A stretch of 64,000 nucleotides of DNA from Archangium violaceum (GCF_016859125.1 NZ_CP069338.1:7255501-7319500); one strand, 5' to 3'; positions 1-8,569 are shown, numbered from the stretch's first letter. Notes: generated by a model from the sequence alone, not told the origin. Made by a program: numbers and translations.

Positions 1-1613
1 GGACCGAAGGTGATGCCTCGACCCGCGAGCAGGTCCATCGAGTCGCACTGGCTGCCCAGGGTGCGGCAGCGCGGGACACCCAGCACCGGGTCGTGGCTCG
101 CGATGCCCGGGTTGTCGAGCGTCACCTCGACCGAGCTGGCCGTGCTGTTGCACCCATTGTCGAAGGCCCGCGCGGTGAGGGTGACCGCGCCGTTGTTGTG
201 GTTCCTGCTGTCCCAGACGAACTCGTAAGGGGCCGTCGTGTCGGAGCCGATGGCCTGGCCATCGACATAGAAGTCCACCCGGGTGACGCCCACGTCATCG
301 GATGCCGTGGCGGTGAGGGTGATGTTTCCCGCGAGCGTGGCACCGCTCGTGGGCGCGGTGAGCGAGACGCTGGGGCGCACCGCGTCGTTCTTCCCCATGC
401 AGGCCGAGTGCAACAGCCGGTTCGGCGAGCCGAGCCCGGGCTCGGTGATGCGATTCGGGATCGAGCGGGCGATGAGCTCCTCGACGACCTCGGGGGGCAT
501 CGCCGTGGGGTGTCCCTCCAGGAAGAGGGCGACGGCACCGGAGACGTGGGGCGTCGCCATGGAGGTACCGTCGGCGATCTCGGTATCCGTATCGCCCGTG
601 GACCAGGCCGAGAGGATGCCCTGGCCCGGCGCGAAGAGGTCCACGCAGGAGCCGAAGTTGGAGAACCAGGCCCGCATGTCGGTCTCATCCGTGGCGCCGA
701 CGGTGAGGGCTTGCGGCGTGCGGGCCGGAGAGGTGGAGCACGCCTCCCAGCCGTCATTGCCCGCGGCGACCACGAAGGTGACACCCGCGGCGATGGTGGC
801 CGCCACCGCGTCATCGAGCGACTGGGTCGCCTCGCCACCGAGGCTCAGGTTGGCCACCGCCGGCTTCTCGTGATGGGCGGCGATCCAGTCGATGCCGGCG
901 AGCACCTGCTCCAGCGTCCCCTCGCCCTCGCAGTTGAGGACGCGCACCGGATGGAGCAGCACGTCCTTGGCGACGCCCACGGTGCTGCCGCCCACCGTGC
1001 CGGCCACGTGGGTTCCATGTCCCCGGCAGTCCTCCGTGCCGAGCCCGTCCCCGATGGAGTCGAAGCCGGGCCGCATCCGGCCGCTGAACTCGACGTGGGT
1101 GGAGAGCACGCCGGTGTCGACGATGTACGCGTGCACCCCGGCGCCCGTGTACTCATAGGTATAGGTGCCATTGAGCGGCAGGTCCTTCTGGTCGATGCGA
1201 TCCAGGCCCCAGATGGCGCCGCTCTGCGTGCCCGACTGGCGGAAGAGGCGATCCTGCTCGATGTACCGCACGCGCGGGTCCGCGCTCATGCGCCGCGCGG
1301 CCTCCTCCGACATGGCGGCCGTGAAGCCCTTGAGTGCGTGGGTGTACGTGCGCCGCACCTGGGCACCATGTGCCCCCGCCAGGGCCGTGATGCTCCTTCG
1401 GGTGTCCGCCGGGGTGCTCGCCAGTCCCTTCTCGTCCTCGAGGACGATGACGTAGCGGTCCTGCACGGCCCGGGCCGGTTGCGCGAGCAGGAGCCGTCCT
1501 CCCCCGGTGCGTCGTGTCTCCGGTGCCTGGGTCTGGGTCTCCTGCCGCTGCTCGCATCCGGAGGCGAGCCAGGATGCGCCAAGAAGAACCACGGTCCATA
1601 GCAGCGTGCGCAT
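1..1613 (-). CDS. Subtilisin-like (S8) secreted serine protease, 3' end outside window
   Basis: The gene starts at an ATG at 1613 and stays open to base 1, so the C-terminus is missing. It has a lipoprotein-type signal (ASWLASGC), an I9-type propeptide (about residues 50-120, with a YVIVLEDEKG start) and an S8 catalytic domain. The triad is visible as YIVDTGV (about residue 165), GHGTHVAGT (about 200) and GTSMATPHVSG (about 349). An Ig-like module containing VTRVDFYVDG follows. The arrangement is that of secreted proteinase K-type enzymes. It lies 158 bp downstream of the lanthipeptide exporter on the same strand. In some class II clusters a subtilisin (LicP) trims the leader, so a LanP role is possible, but the generic extracellular architecture also fits a nutritional protease. 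Confidence 0.93.
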   Translation of the reverse strand, partial: MRTLLWTVVLLGASWLASGCEQRQETQTQAPETRRTGGGRLLLAQPARAVQDRYVIVLEDEKGLASTPADTRRSITALAGAHGAQVRRTYTHALKGFTAAMSEEAARRMSADPRVRYIEQDRLFRQSGTQSGAIWGLDRIDQKDLPLNGTYTYEYTGAGVHAYIVDTGVLSTHVEFSGRMRPGFDSIGDGLGTEDCRGHGTHVAGTVGGSTVGVAKDVLLHPVRVLNCEGEGTLEQVLAGIDWIAAHHEKPAVANLSLGGEATQSLDDAVAATIAAGVTFVVAAGNDGWEACSTSPARTPQALTVGATDETDMRAWFSNFGSCVDLFAPGQGILSAWSTGDTDTEIADGTSMATPHVSGAVALFLEGHPTAMPPEVVEELIARSIPNRITEPGLGSPNRLLHSACMGKNDAVRPSVSLTAPTSGATLAGNITLTATASDDVGVTRVDFYVDGQAIGSDTTAPYEFVWDSRNHNNGAVTLTARAFDNGCNSTASSVEVTLDNPGIASHDPVLGVPRCRTLGSQCDSMDLLAGRGITFG

Positions 1614-1771
1614 GGGAACCCCCAGGGGCGTTGGGTGGTGTATCGGCGAATCATCCCAGGTTCGATGCCCGCCGGACCAGCCCCCCTGGCCAGGACTTCA
1701 CGCCTATCTGGGTTTCCTGTTTTCTGGTCCACCCCTCTCTCGTCCGTGAGGACGTGGTCTCCGCCCCCGAA

Positions 1772-4000
1772 CTATGCGGCGGCTTCACCTGGAGTCCGTG
1801 GCGACTCCGACGCCTCCGGGAGCTCCGGGTCCTGGCTGCGCACGAGGGCCGCGTAGTGTCCGCCCTTCGCCAGCAACTCCGCGTGCGAGCCGCGCTCGAC
1901 GATCGTCCCCTGGTCCACCACGAGGATCTGATCCGCATGCCGCACGGTGCTCAGCCGGTGGGCGATCAAGATTCGCGTACAGGCGAGCGATCGGACGTTC
2001 TGCTCCACGAGGCGCTCGGTCTTCACGTCGAGGTGGCTCGTGGCCTCGTCGAGGAACAGGATGGCGGGGTCATGGGACAGGGCGCGCGCGATGGACAGGC
2101 GCTGGCGCTGTCCACCCGAGAGCCCGCCTCCTCCCTCCGCCAGCCGGGTCTCATACCCCATCGGGAGTTGCTCGAGGTCATCATGGATGGCGGCCAGGCG
2201 CGCCGCCTTCATCACCTTGTCGAGCGGCAGGCTCCGATCGCTGAAGGCGATGTTGTCGCGAATCGAGCCGCTGAACATGAACGACTCCTGCAGCACCACG
2301 CCGAACTGGCCGCGCAGGGTCCGGTAGTCGAGCTGCTCGAGCGGGATGCCGTCGTAGAGGATCTGCCCCTCGACCGGGGGATACAGGCCGAGCAGGAGCT
2401 TCACCAGGGTGGTCTTCCCACAGCCCGTCCGGCCGACCATCGCCACGGTCTGCCCGGGCTCGATCGTGAGCGAGACATCCTTCAGAACCCAGGGAGAGCG
2501 CGCGTCATAACGGAAGCTGACGTTGCGCAGCTCCACCCGCCCGGAGAGCCGCGGCGCGGGACGGACGGCTTCGAGCGTCTGCTCCGGCCGGGCCTGCATC
2601 ACGTCCGCGAGCCGCTCCAGGTGCGCGCCGAGCAGGGTGAGGCGCTGGCCGTTCTGCACCAGGGAGTTGAGGGGCATGAGGAAGGCGGCCCCCAGTGCGT
2701 TCAAGGCCAGCATCGTGCCCACGCTCATCGACCCATCGAGCACCCGCAGTGCTCCCACCCACAGCATGGCCAGGGGCGCGCAGATGCGCAGCGTGGTCAT
2801 CGCCGTGTCGAGCAGGGCCGACAGGTGGTTGCGTTGCAGCGACACGTTGACCTGCTTGAAGAACAGGTCGAGGAAATGATCCAGCGCGCGATCCTCCGCG
2901 CCCGAGGCCTTCAAGGTCGAGATGCCGCCGAGCGCCTCCACGAGGTAGCCCTGCGTGTCGGACTGTGCGAGCACGTCCTGGGACGTCAGCTCCCCCATGC
3001 GGCGTGCGCTCCCGAGCATCAGCCCCACCTGGAGCGCGCCGAACAGGAGCACGACGAGCCCGAAGAGGGGCTCGCGCAGGAGCAGCAGGGCCAGGTACCC
3101 GACGACCAGCCCACCATCCAGCACGATCGACAGGGTCTGGCTCGTCAGCGTGTCGCGCAGGATGGCGTTGCTCGCCAGCCGCATGAGCAGATCGCCGCTC
3201 GTGCGCTGCTCGAAGAAGCGGAAGGGCAGGGTGAGCAGGTGCTCGAGCAGTCCCGGCATGAGCTTCAGGTCCACGCGGGCCTGGAGGTAGAGCAACAGCG
3301 TGGCGCGCAGGTAGCCGAGCACGAGCTGCGTCGCGGCCAGCAACCCCATGCCGATCGCCAGGGGCGTCATGAGGTTCGTGCCGGGGAACGGGAGGACGTC
3401 GTCCACCACCCACTTGGAGCAGAGGGGGAGCGCGAGCCCGAGCACCTGCAAGGCGATGGACGCACAGAGCACCTGGGCCACGATGCCCGGGGACTCCCGC
3501 AGGTGGGTGCGCAGCAGCGGGAGCCATGAAAAGGCGGGCTTCGCCCCCGCGGGCTCGAGCTGAACGCCGGGCTCGAAGGTGAGCACCAACCCCGTGAGCC
3601 CCGCGTCGAACTCACTGGCACTCAGACGGCGCCGTCCGACGGCTGGATCGACGATGTCGACCCCCTTGGGCGACCAGCGCTCGACCACCACGTAGTGATT
3701 GAACTGCCAGTGCGCGATCGCGGGCAGGCGGAGGTATTCGAACGCCGAGGGCTCGACCGAATACGACTTGACCCGCAGCCCGAAGCTCCGCGCGGCCTGG
3801 ACGATCGCCAGGGTGGTCAGGCCATCGCGCCCGAGGTCGCACCGATCCCTGCACTCGGCCACGCGCGTCTGGCGCCCGTGGTAGGAGAGGAGCATCGCGA
3901 GACAGGCCGCTCCGCACTCGAGCGCGTTGAGCTGGAGGAGCACCGGGACACGCCTTCTCCTCAGGCGGGACAGGGTGCGGCGCAGCACGGATTCACTCAC
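1772..4000 (-). CDS. lanT: Peptidase-containing ABC transporter (LanT-type, C39)
   Basis: About 742 residues. It cleaves double-glycine leaders and exports the peptide across the inner membrane. The N-terminal C39 peptidase shows the catalytic Cys in LNALECGAACLAM (Cys29) and a His in QFNHYVVVERW, followed by DIVDPAVGRR. A six-helix ABC membrane domain spans about residues 160-450. The nucleotide-binding domain has Walker A (GRTGCGKTTL), the signature LSGGQRQRLSIARAL and Walker B (ILFLDEATSHLD). I place the start at GTG 4000 because it shares a GTGA overlap with the stop of the upstream HlyD-like gene. The frame is open further upstream, but that part is antisense-like noise inside the neighbour. 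Last core gene of the lanthipeptide operon. Confidence 0.93.
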   Translation of the reverse strand: MSESVLRRTLSRLRRRRVPVLLQLNALECGAACLAMLLSYHGRQTRVAECRDRCDLGRDGLTTLAIVQAARSFGLRVKSYSVEPSAFEYLRLPAIAHWQFNHYVVVERWSPKGVDIVDPAVGRRRLSASEFDAGLTGLVLTFEPGVQLEPAGAKPAFSWLPLLRTHLRESPGIVAQVLCASIALQVLGLALPLCSKWVVDDVLPFPGTNLMTPLAIGMGLLAATQLVLGYLRATLLLYLQARVDLKLMPGLLEHLLTLPFRFFEQRTSGDLLMRLASNAILRDTLTSQTLSIVLDGGLVVGYLALLLLREPLFGLVVLLFGALQVGLMLGSARRMGELTSQDVLAQSDTQGYLVEALGGISTLKASGAEDRALDHFLDLFFKQVNVSLQRNHLSALLDTAMTTLRICAPLAMLWVGALRVLDGSMSVGTMLALNALGAAFLMPLNSLVQNGQRLTLLGAHLERLADVMQARPEQTLEAVRPAPRLSGRVELRNVSFRYDARSPWVLKDVSLTIEPGQTVAMVGRTGCGKTTLVKLLLGLYPPVEGQILYDGIPLEQLDYRTLRGQFGVVLQESFMFSGSIRDNIAFSDRSLPLDKVMKAARLAAIHDDLEQLPMGYETRLAEGGGGLSGGQRQRLSIARALSHDPAILFLDEATSHLDVKTERLVEQNVRSLACTRILIAHRLSTVRHADQILVVDQGTIVERGSHAELLAKGGHYAALVRSQDPELPEASESPRTPGEAAA

Positions 4001-4578
4001 GGGGATGCTCCCAGCAGCGGACCGACGAAGGGAACCCGGGACAGCAGCCGGCGGGACCCGACTCGTACCCGGACGGAGTAGGAACTGCCCACGTACTCTC
4101 GAGCGGACACCTCCCGCCCGGGTGGCGCGAAGGCAGCCAGGGCAATGGCCGATGGACGCGTGACGAGCGGCGCCACACCGGGGCGGAGGCCGAAGCGCTC
4201 GTGCGTGGCCTCCGGGCCGAGGAGACCGGGCTCCACCGCCGTGAGGGCGAGGGCCATGCGCTCTCCGGGCGGACCTGATTCCAGCAACAACTCCTGGCCC
4301 ACCCTCAGGCGTGGGTGCGCTTCCGCCGGAAGGACGACGACGAGCCGCGAGGACTCCCCGCCTTCGCCCCCACGCGCGACGACGGCGAGGCCCGAGACAT
4401 ATTCGGGGACCTCCGTGGCCCAGGCCAGCACGCCCATCGCGCCGCTCAGCCCGGCGAGGAGCCACAGGAAGACGAACGTCCTCGGGGCAATCACGCGCGG
4501 CAGGACACCGCGCTCGCGACCCTGTGCATGGCGCCGGAGCGCCTCGGCACGGAAGATGGAACGATTCGCGTCAGCCAC
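3997..4578 (-). CDS. Short HlyD-like membrane protein of the lanthipeptide cluster
   Basis: 193 residues. It has a basic cytoplasmic N-terminus, one membrane segment (about residues 31-54, TFVFLWLLAGLSGAMGVLAW) and then a periplasmic beta-rich part with a lipoyl/barrel-like stretch (HPRLRVGQELLLESG). The C-terminal piece contains ALAAFAPPGREVSAREY. This resembles the membrane-proximal half of HlyD-family adaptors in NHLM/lanthipeptide exporters, but the alpha-helical hairpin needed to reach an outer-membrane channel is absent. The start is GTG 4578, fixed by an almost ideal Shine-Dalgarno (AGGAGGTGA) 6 bases upstream. The stop overlaps the exporter start (GTGA), so translation is probably coupled and the two proteins probably act together. 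The family assignment rests on shape and context. Confidence 0.75.
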   Translation of the reverse strand: MADANRSIFRAEALRRHAQGRERGVLPRVIAPRTFVFLWLLAGLSGAMGVLAWATEVPEYVSGLAVVARGGEGGESSRLVVVLPAEAHPRLRVGQELLLESGPPGERMALALTAVEPGLLGPEATHERFGLRPGVAPLVTRPSAIALAAFAPPGREVSAREYVGSSYSVRVRVGSRRLLSRVPFVGPLLGASP

Positions 4579-4584
4579 GGGCCA

Positions 4585-4593
4585 TCACCTCCT
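4585..4593 (-). promoter_or_regulatory. Near-perfect ribosome binding site before the HlyD-like gene
   Basis: Minus strand AGGAGGTGA, complementary to the 16S 3' tail over nine bases, lies 6 bases before GTG 4578 and just after the LanM stop (4599). It decides the GTG start and suggests strong translation of the exporter pair relative to lanM. Confidence 0.7.
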
Positions 4594-4598
4594 GTCGT

Positions 4599-7500
4599 TC
4601 AGCCGGGCACGGGAGGCGAGAGCAGGAGCACCGAGGGGACACGCCCGGGCTCGGCCAGCCGCAGGAGACCGTAGCCGATCCCCGCGATTCCCATCATGAG
4701 CCCCGGTGCTTCGATCCGGCGTGGAGTCCCGCAGATCCACCCCTGCCGCTCGATGCTGGCCAGGACGCTGGCGGCCCGGCGCTCCACCTCTGCGTGCCAG
4801 GGCACCTCTCCCAGGGCCTCGCGGGCGGTGAGGAGCACGTCGAGGACTCCCAGGTCGCCGTGGCAGAGCGAGTGGTTGTCACTGAAGCCACGGGCGAGCG
4901 TGGTCTTCAGCGCGACGTCGAGCTCCGCTCGCGTGTCCGCGTCATCGAGGTGGGGCAGCATTCCGAGCCGCGACAGGCCGATTCCCGGCGCGCCATGGCA
5001 CCAGGCCGCCACGAAGGCCCGCTCCTCCGAGGGCGAGTTCTCGTCCTTGCGCCAATCGGTCCAGTTTCCCTCTTCGGGGACGAAGGAGTCGCGCTCGTAG
5101 GCCAGGGCGGACAATGCCAGCGACCGGAACCGCTCCTCGCCCGTGAGGGTCGCGAGCTGGAGGAGCGCCCAGGCGATGCCGGCCGTGCCGTGCGCGAATC
5201 CGGTGAGCGGGGCGACGACGACCTCCATGGCCGAGGGCCAGGCGACTCCCTTCTTCATGGGCTGGGCCCTGGCCACCAGTCGCTCCCCACACGCCCTCGC
5301 CGCCTCGAGCGTCCGGGCCGAGGGCGCGCGGGCGTTCAGGCTCAGCAGGCTGGCGATGCATCCCGCCGCGCCCGCGACGACATCGAAGGCGTCATCGCGC
5401 TCGATGAGGGGCTGGAGCCGCTCCACCACCGCGTGGGCCTCCTCCAGGAGCGCCGGCTCGTTCCAGAGCGTGCCCAGATGGGACAGGGTGTAGAGCACCG
5501 ACCCCCACCCATCGAAGACGCCAATGCCCGTCAGGGTGTCCCTGTTGCGCTCCACCTGCCGCAGCATGGAGCGCAGCGCGGCCCGCGAGAGCTGCGTGTA
5601 ACGCGCCTCGCCCGTCACGGCCCCGAGATAGCCGAGGAACAACGCGATCCCCGCCGTGCCTCCATAGAGGTTCGTGTCGACCGGAGACAGGGCATAGGCA
5701 CGTCCCTGGGGCAGCAGCCCGACCCAGCAGGCATCCTGATCACCCCTCACCGCGAGCGCTTCCAGCCGATCTCCCACGGCACGCGCCGCCGCCAGGAGCT
5801 GGGCGCGGCCCGCGACGGCTCCGGGCTCGCTCGCGCCGGTGGTCCGCCGTTCGCGCCGGCCCTCCTTCCGCAGGTCGAGCGTCGCGAGCGAGGCGCGGAT
5901 GAACCCCACCTGCTTGAGGAGATCCGGCTCGCCCAGACCCTTCAACGTGCGCTCGACGACCTCCATGCCCGAGGACTCGAAGAACCCCTCGAGCCGCACC
6001 TTGTCGCTGGTCCAGAGATCGCGCGAGCCCGGCCGCGTGAAGAACATGGGGATGTCCCCGTTGTGCAGGTCGGACCGCTCGGCCGCGATGACCCTGCGCA
6101 GCGCGGGGCTCTGCTCCATCTCGAACCAGAGGCGGTCCACGTGCCGCTCGCGATCGAGCGCGTTGCGCAGCAGATCGGGATGGAAGCTCTCGCTGAGGAT
6201 CTGCCCGTAGCGCTGCGTGGGGCGCAGGAGGATGCGCACCTCGTCATCCGCGAACCGCGCGAGCGGGCCCGCCGGAGAGAGGAGCTCCTCGCGGTGCTCG
6301 AGGACCCACTGGTACATCGCCGTGAACCCCGCGACGATCGCCTCGGTGTAGTCGAGGAGCTGGACATCCGCGCCGTTCAGCTTCGGCCGGTTGTGGCCCT
6401 CGGGCACCTCGGAGGGCTGCCGCTGGAGGCGCATGCCGTCGGTGCCCGCGCTCTCCCAGGAGGGCGCCCCGAACGGGGTCTTCTGTCCCTTGTGGGCTCC
6501 GAGGCCACTGATCTCGATGCCCAGCGCCGCCTTGTTTCCCCAGATCCACTGTGGCAGGAGCCCCGAGCGCAGCACGGAGCCGACGATCGACTGCTGGGCC
6601 CGCTCATGGGCCGAGGTCGCCGAGAAGCTCTCGGTGTAGGGGTGGAACAGCGTCTCCAGGTCGATCAACACCGGGTGCTCGCCCGCGGCGATGATGTTCT
6701 CGTAATGGAAGTCGGTGGCGCCCAGGAGGTAGAGCAACATCGTGATGGCGCCCTGCCGCTCGTAGAAGCGCCGCACCTGGGCCTCCGAGGTGCAGCTCTC
6801 GGCGGGCACGAACTCGAGCCACCCGTAGGTGCCCCGATCGAGCACGGAGATCGTCCGCAGCCCTGGCTGCGCGCCCCGCTCGTCGAGCCAGGTGATGAGC
6901 TGCTGGAAGTGCGAGTCGGCCGCGAGCGCCTTGGGCTTGTAGACCAGCCGGAGCCCCCCACTGAACCCGACGAGGATCACCGAGCGCCCGCCCCGGTGAC
7001 GATCGCCCGCGCCGATGTCCAGGCTCACGAGCCCGCCGGGGTCCGCCCCCGGGCTGAACCTCGCCCGGAGCTCGCTCCAATCCGCGCACAGGTGCCGGGT
7101 GAACTCGAGGCTGTAGGTCACCCATTGCTCCAGGCCGATGCTGAGCTGCCGGGCCAGCACCGGGTACTCCTGGAAGAGGGCGAGCACGATCTCGGGCCGG
7201 CGCAGGCGCTCGAGGAAGCTTGCGTAGCGCTCCTCCGCGGTGTCGCCCTGGAGCTGGCCCTGGACGCGGGCAACGTGCATCTCGAGCACCAGGGTGCGGT
7301 CGATCTTGTTGATGAGCGGCCCCTGGAGACCCGCGAGGAACAGCCGCTCCAGCGCCTCGTTCTCGAAGGGCGCGTCGGGGTGCGCACGGCGGATCTCCTG
7401 GAGTCCCGCGCGGAGGCGATCCCGGGCCTGACGCATGAGGGGCAGGATGGAAATCAACAGCCCGGCGGCATCCTTGCTCTTGCCGCGCAGCTTCTGGGGC

Positions 7501-7850
7501 TCGTGGACCGGAATGAGACCTCCGGGAGCCGGCTGCTCATAGGCCGACACGAAATCGCGCAGCCAGGACGGGGGCTTGGAGCAGCGGGCCTGGACGGCCT
7601 CGATTGGCTCACCCAACAAGTGGAGCCACTCGTCCTCGCGGATGCCGTCGAGCGCGAGCCGCTCCTGGAGCAGGGTGTTTGCCTCCGAGAAGGGCGCTTG
7701 CGTGCGCCAGCGATGGGCGCGGCGGCCGGCGAGCTCCGCCTGGGCTGGCTCGAGCGGTGACACGCCCGGGGCCTTCCGCAGCAACGACAGACGTTCGAGC
7801 AGGGTGAGTGATTGATACCAACTCGCGGCATCGATGGGGTGTGGACTCAC
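4599..7850 (-). CDS. lanM: Type 2 lanthipeptide synthetase LanM
   Basis: About 1083 residues, the usual LanM size. It dehydrates Ser/Thr of the precursor and then forms (methyl)lanthionine rings with Cys. The N-terminal two thirds is the lanthionine dehydratase (DUF4135 kinase-like) domain with RLVYKPKALAADSHFQQL and TDFHYENIIAAGEHPVLIDL. The C-terminal LanC-like cyclase has the barrel motif GFAHGTAGIAWAL and zinc ligands in AAWCHGAPGIGLSR and NHSLCHGDLGV (Cys, Cys-His). The start is GTG 7850, preceded by AGGAAGG at 7-base spacing; upstream codons in frame overlap a hairpin and are unlikely to be translated. It lies 124 bp after the precursor gene, same strand. All expected motifs look intact. 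Confidence 0.96.
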   Translation of the reverse strand: MSPHPIDAASWYQSLTLLERLSLLRKAPGVSPLEPAQAELAGRRAHRWRTQAPFSEANTLLQERLALDGIREDEWLHLLGEPIEAVQARCSKPPSWLRDFVSAYEQPAPGGLIPVHEPQKLRGKSKDAAGLLISILPLMRQARDRLRAGLQEIRRAHPDAPFENEALERLFLAGLQGPLINKIDRTLVLEMHVARVQGQLQGDTAEERYASFLERLRRPEIVLALFQEYPVLARQLSIGLEQWVTYSLEFTRHLCADWSELRARFSPGADPGGLVSLDIGAGDRHRGGRSVILVGFSGGLRLVYKPKALAADSHFQQLITWLDERGAQPGLRTISVLDRGTYGWLEFVPAESCTSEAQVRRFYERQGAITMLLYLLGATDFHYENIIAAGEHPVLIDLETLFHPYTESFSATSAHERAQQSIVGSVLRSGLLPQWIWGNKAALGIEISGLGAHKGQKTPFGAPSWESAGTDGMRLQRQPSEVPEGHNRPKLNGADVQLLDYTEAIVAGFTAMYQWVLEHREELLSPAGPLARFADDEVRILLRPTQRYGQILSESFHPDLLRNALDRERHVDRLWFEMEQSPALRRVIAAERSDLHNGDIPMFFTRPGSRDLWTSDKVRLEGFFESSGMEVVERTLKGLGEPDLLKQVGFIRASLATLDLRKEGRRERRTTGASEPGAVAGRAQLLAAARAVGDRLEALAVRGDQDACWVGLLPQGRAYALSPVDTNLYGGTAGIALFLGYLGAVTGEARYTQLSRAALRSMLRQVERNRDTLTGIGVFDGWGSVLYTLSHLGTLWNEPALLEEAHAVVERLQPLIERDDAFDVVAGAAGCIASLLSLNARAPSARTLEAARACGERLVARAQPMKKGVAWPSAMEVVVAPLTGFAHGTAGIAWALLQLATLTGEERFRSLALSALAYERDSFVPEEGNWTDWRKDENSPSEERAFVAAWCHGAPGIGLSRLGMLPHLDDADTRAELDVALKTTLARGFSDNHSLCHGDLGVLDVLLTAREALGEVPWHAEVERRAASVLASIERQGWICGTPRRIEAPGLMMGIAGIGYGLLRLAEPGRVPSVLLLSPPVPG

Positions 7851-7892
7851 GGCGTGGCCTTCCTGGTGCTCGAGCGATTGAATAGATGAACA

Positions 7893-7928
7893 CCGGGCGG
7901 AACGGGCCTCTCGACCCGTCCCGCCCGG
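7893..7928 (-). terminator. Hairpin between precursor and synthetase (attenuator or processing site)
   Basis: Arms CCGGGCGG (7893-7900) and CCGCCCGG (7921-7928), extended inward by ACGGG/CCCGT after a one-base mismatch, give a 13-bp G/C-rich stem with an 8-base loop. No run of T follows on the minus strand, so it is more likely a partial terminator or an RNA-stabilising element than a full stop. It would give more precursor than synthetase mRNA. Confidence 0.6.
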
Positions 7929-7974
7929 AGCGCGCACCTTCGTTCATCCTGTCAACGAGGGCGCGCTGGCCCGG

Positions 7975-8178
7975 CTAGATGCAGTCACAGTACGAGCAGA
8001 TGCTCTTCGTGGGGCAGGAGTAGAACGAGGCGGACTGGGCGGCAACGCCACCAGCGCCCTGCAACTGCTCATCGGAGAGCTCCACCGCGCCCACCGGGTT
8101 CTCGGGGAGCTGCGCCAGCTGCTCCTGGGTCAGGCTCATCCGGTAATCCGCATCCTTCCACGCGCGAACGATGTCCAT
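7975..8178 (-). CDS. lanA: Class II lanthipeptide precursor (mersacidin/lichenicidin type)
   Basis: 67 residues. The leader (1-44) begins MDIVRAWKDADYRMSL, continues with LPENPVGAVELSDEQL and ends GAGG, which is the mersacidin/lichenicidin-type leader with a C39 double-glycine cleavage site after residue 44. The core (45-67, 23 residues) has Ser at 49, 51, 54, 59 and 62, Thr at 57 and Cys at 55, 61, 64 and 66, and ends YCDCI. Up to four thioether rings are therefore possible. The start ATG 8178 has AGGAG 8 bases upstream. LanM, adaptor and C39 exporter follow on the same strand. I do not recognise the core as a known lantibiotic. Confidence 0.94.
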   Translation of the reverse strand: MDIVRAWKDADYRMSLTQEQLAQLPENPVGAVELSDEQLQGAGGVAAQSASFYSCPTKSICSYCDCI

Positions 8179-8246
8179 TTGCGTTCTCCTGTTGTGGGTG
8201 ATGTGGCTCTGGCGCTTCCAGGATTGGAGGCAAAGCCACGAAAGAG

Positions 8247-8276
8247 ACGATAACCGCTGTTTCCTGAAGTTGACAA
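8247..8276 (-). promoter_or_regulatory. Possible sigma70-type promoter of lanA
   Basis: Minus strand TTGTCA (8271-8276), 18 bases, then TATCGT (8247-8252), about 70 bases ahead of the lanA ATG. The -35 matches five of six and the -10 four of six consensus bases. A proposal by eye. Confidence 0.35.
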
Positions 8277-8311
8277 GTCTTTACGTGAATCCAGCCTCTC
8301 CTCGTGGGCCG

Positions 8312-8337
8312 TTCCCGCGGGAAACAATATTTGCAAA
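8312..8337. promoter_or_regulatory. Palindromes upstream of lanA (candidate operator)
   Basis: A perfect 12-bp palindrome TTCCCGCGGGAA (8312-8323) is followed by the 8-bp palindrome TTTGCAAA (8330-8337) in an A/T-rich patch. They lie about 35 bp upstream of the proposed lanA -35 in the 391-bp gap shared with the divergent beta-lactamase-like gene. No other gene-like content is visible in 8179-8569. Confidence 0.4.
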
Positions 8338-8569
8338 CAGTGAGGTCGTGACAGACACGCCGCTGGAGCTGTCACACCCCAATGAGGCATGTCAGAGGCA
8401 TGGAGTAGGCTGGCCCGTACCCGGTTCCATGGCCCGGGAAAGGGGCGTTCCGCCCAGGTCCGGTGACATTCCGTGACCTTTGAACGACACAAGGCCTAAG
8501 GTCTTCCGCACGCCCTTCAGCGACAGTCCTCGTGTTCCTGGAAGTACCCACGTGACACGGGAGATCGTC

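Noticed and set aside
93-1601. Long plus-strand open frame opposite the subtilisin gene
   Set aside because: It is the antisense shadow of a high-GC gene; its translation is rich in Arg/Gly/His with no domain, while the minus strand carries the full catalytic triad.
2505-3527. Second minus-strand frame inside the ABC exporter
   Set aside because: Frame-shifted shadow of the exporter; no motif and fully contained in it.
4311-7760. Plus-strand open frame of over 1100 codons across lanM
   Set aside because: Low-complexity Arg/Glu/Gln-rich translation without motifs; the minus strand encodes an intact LanM.
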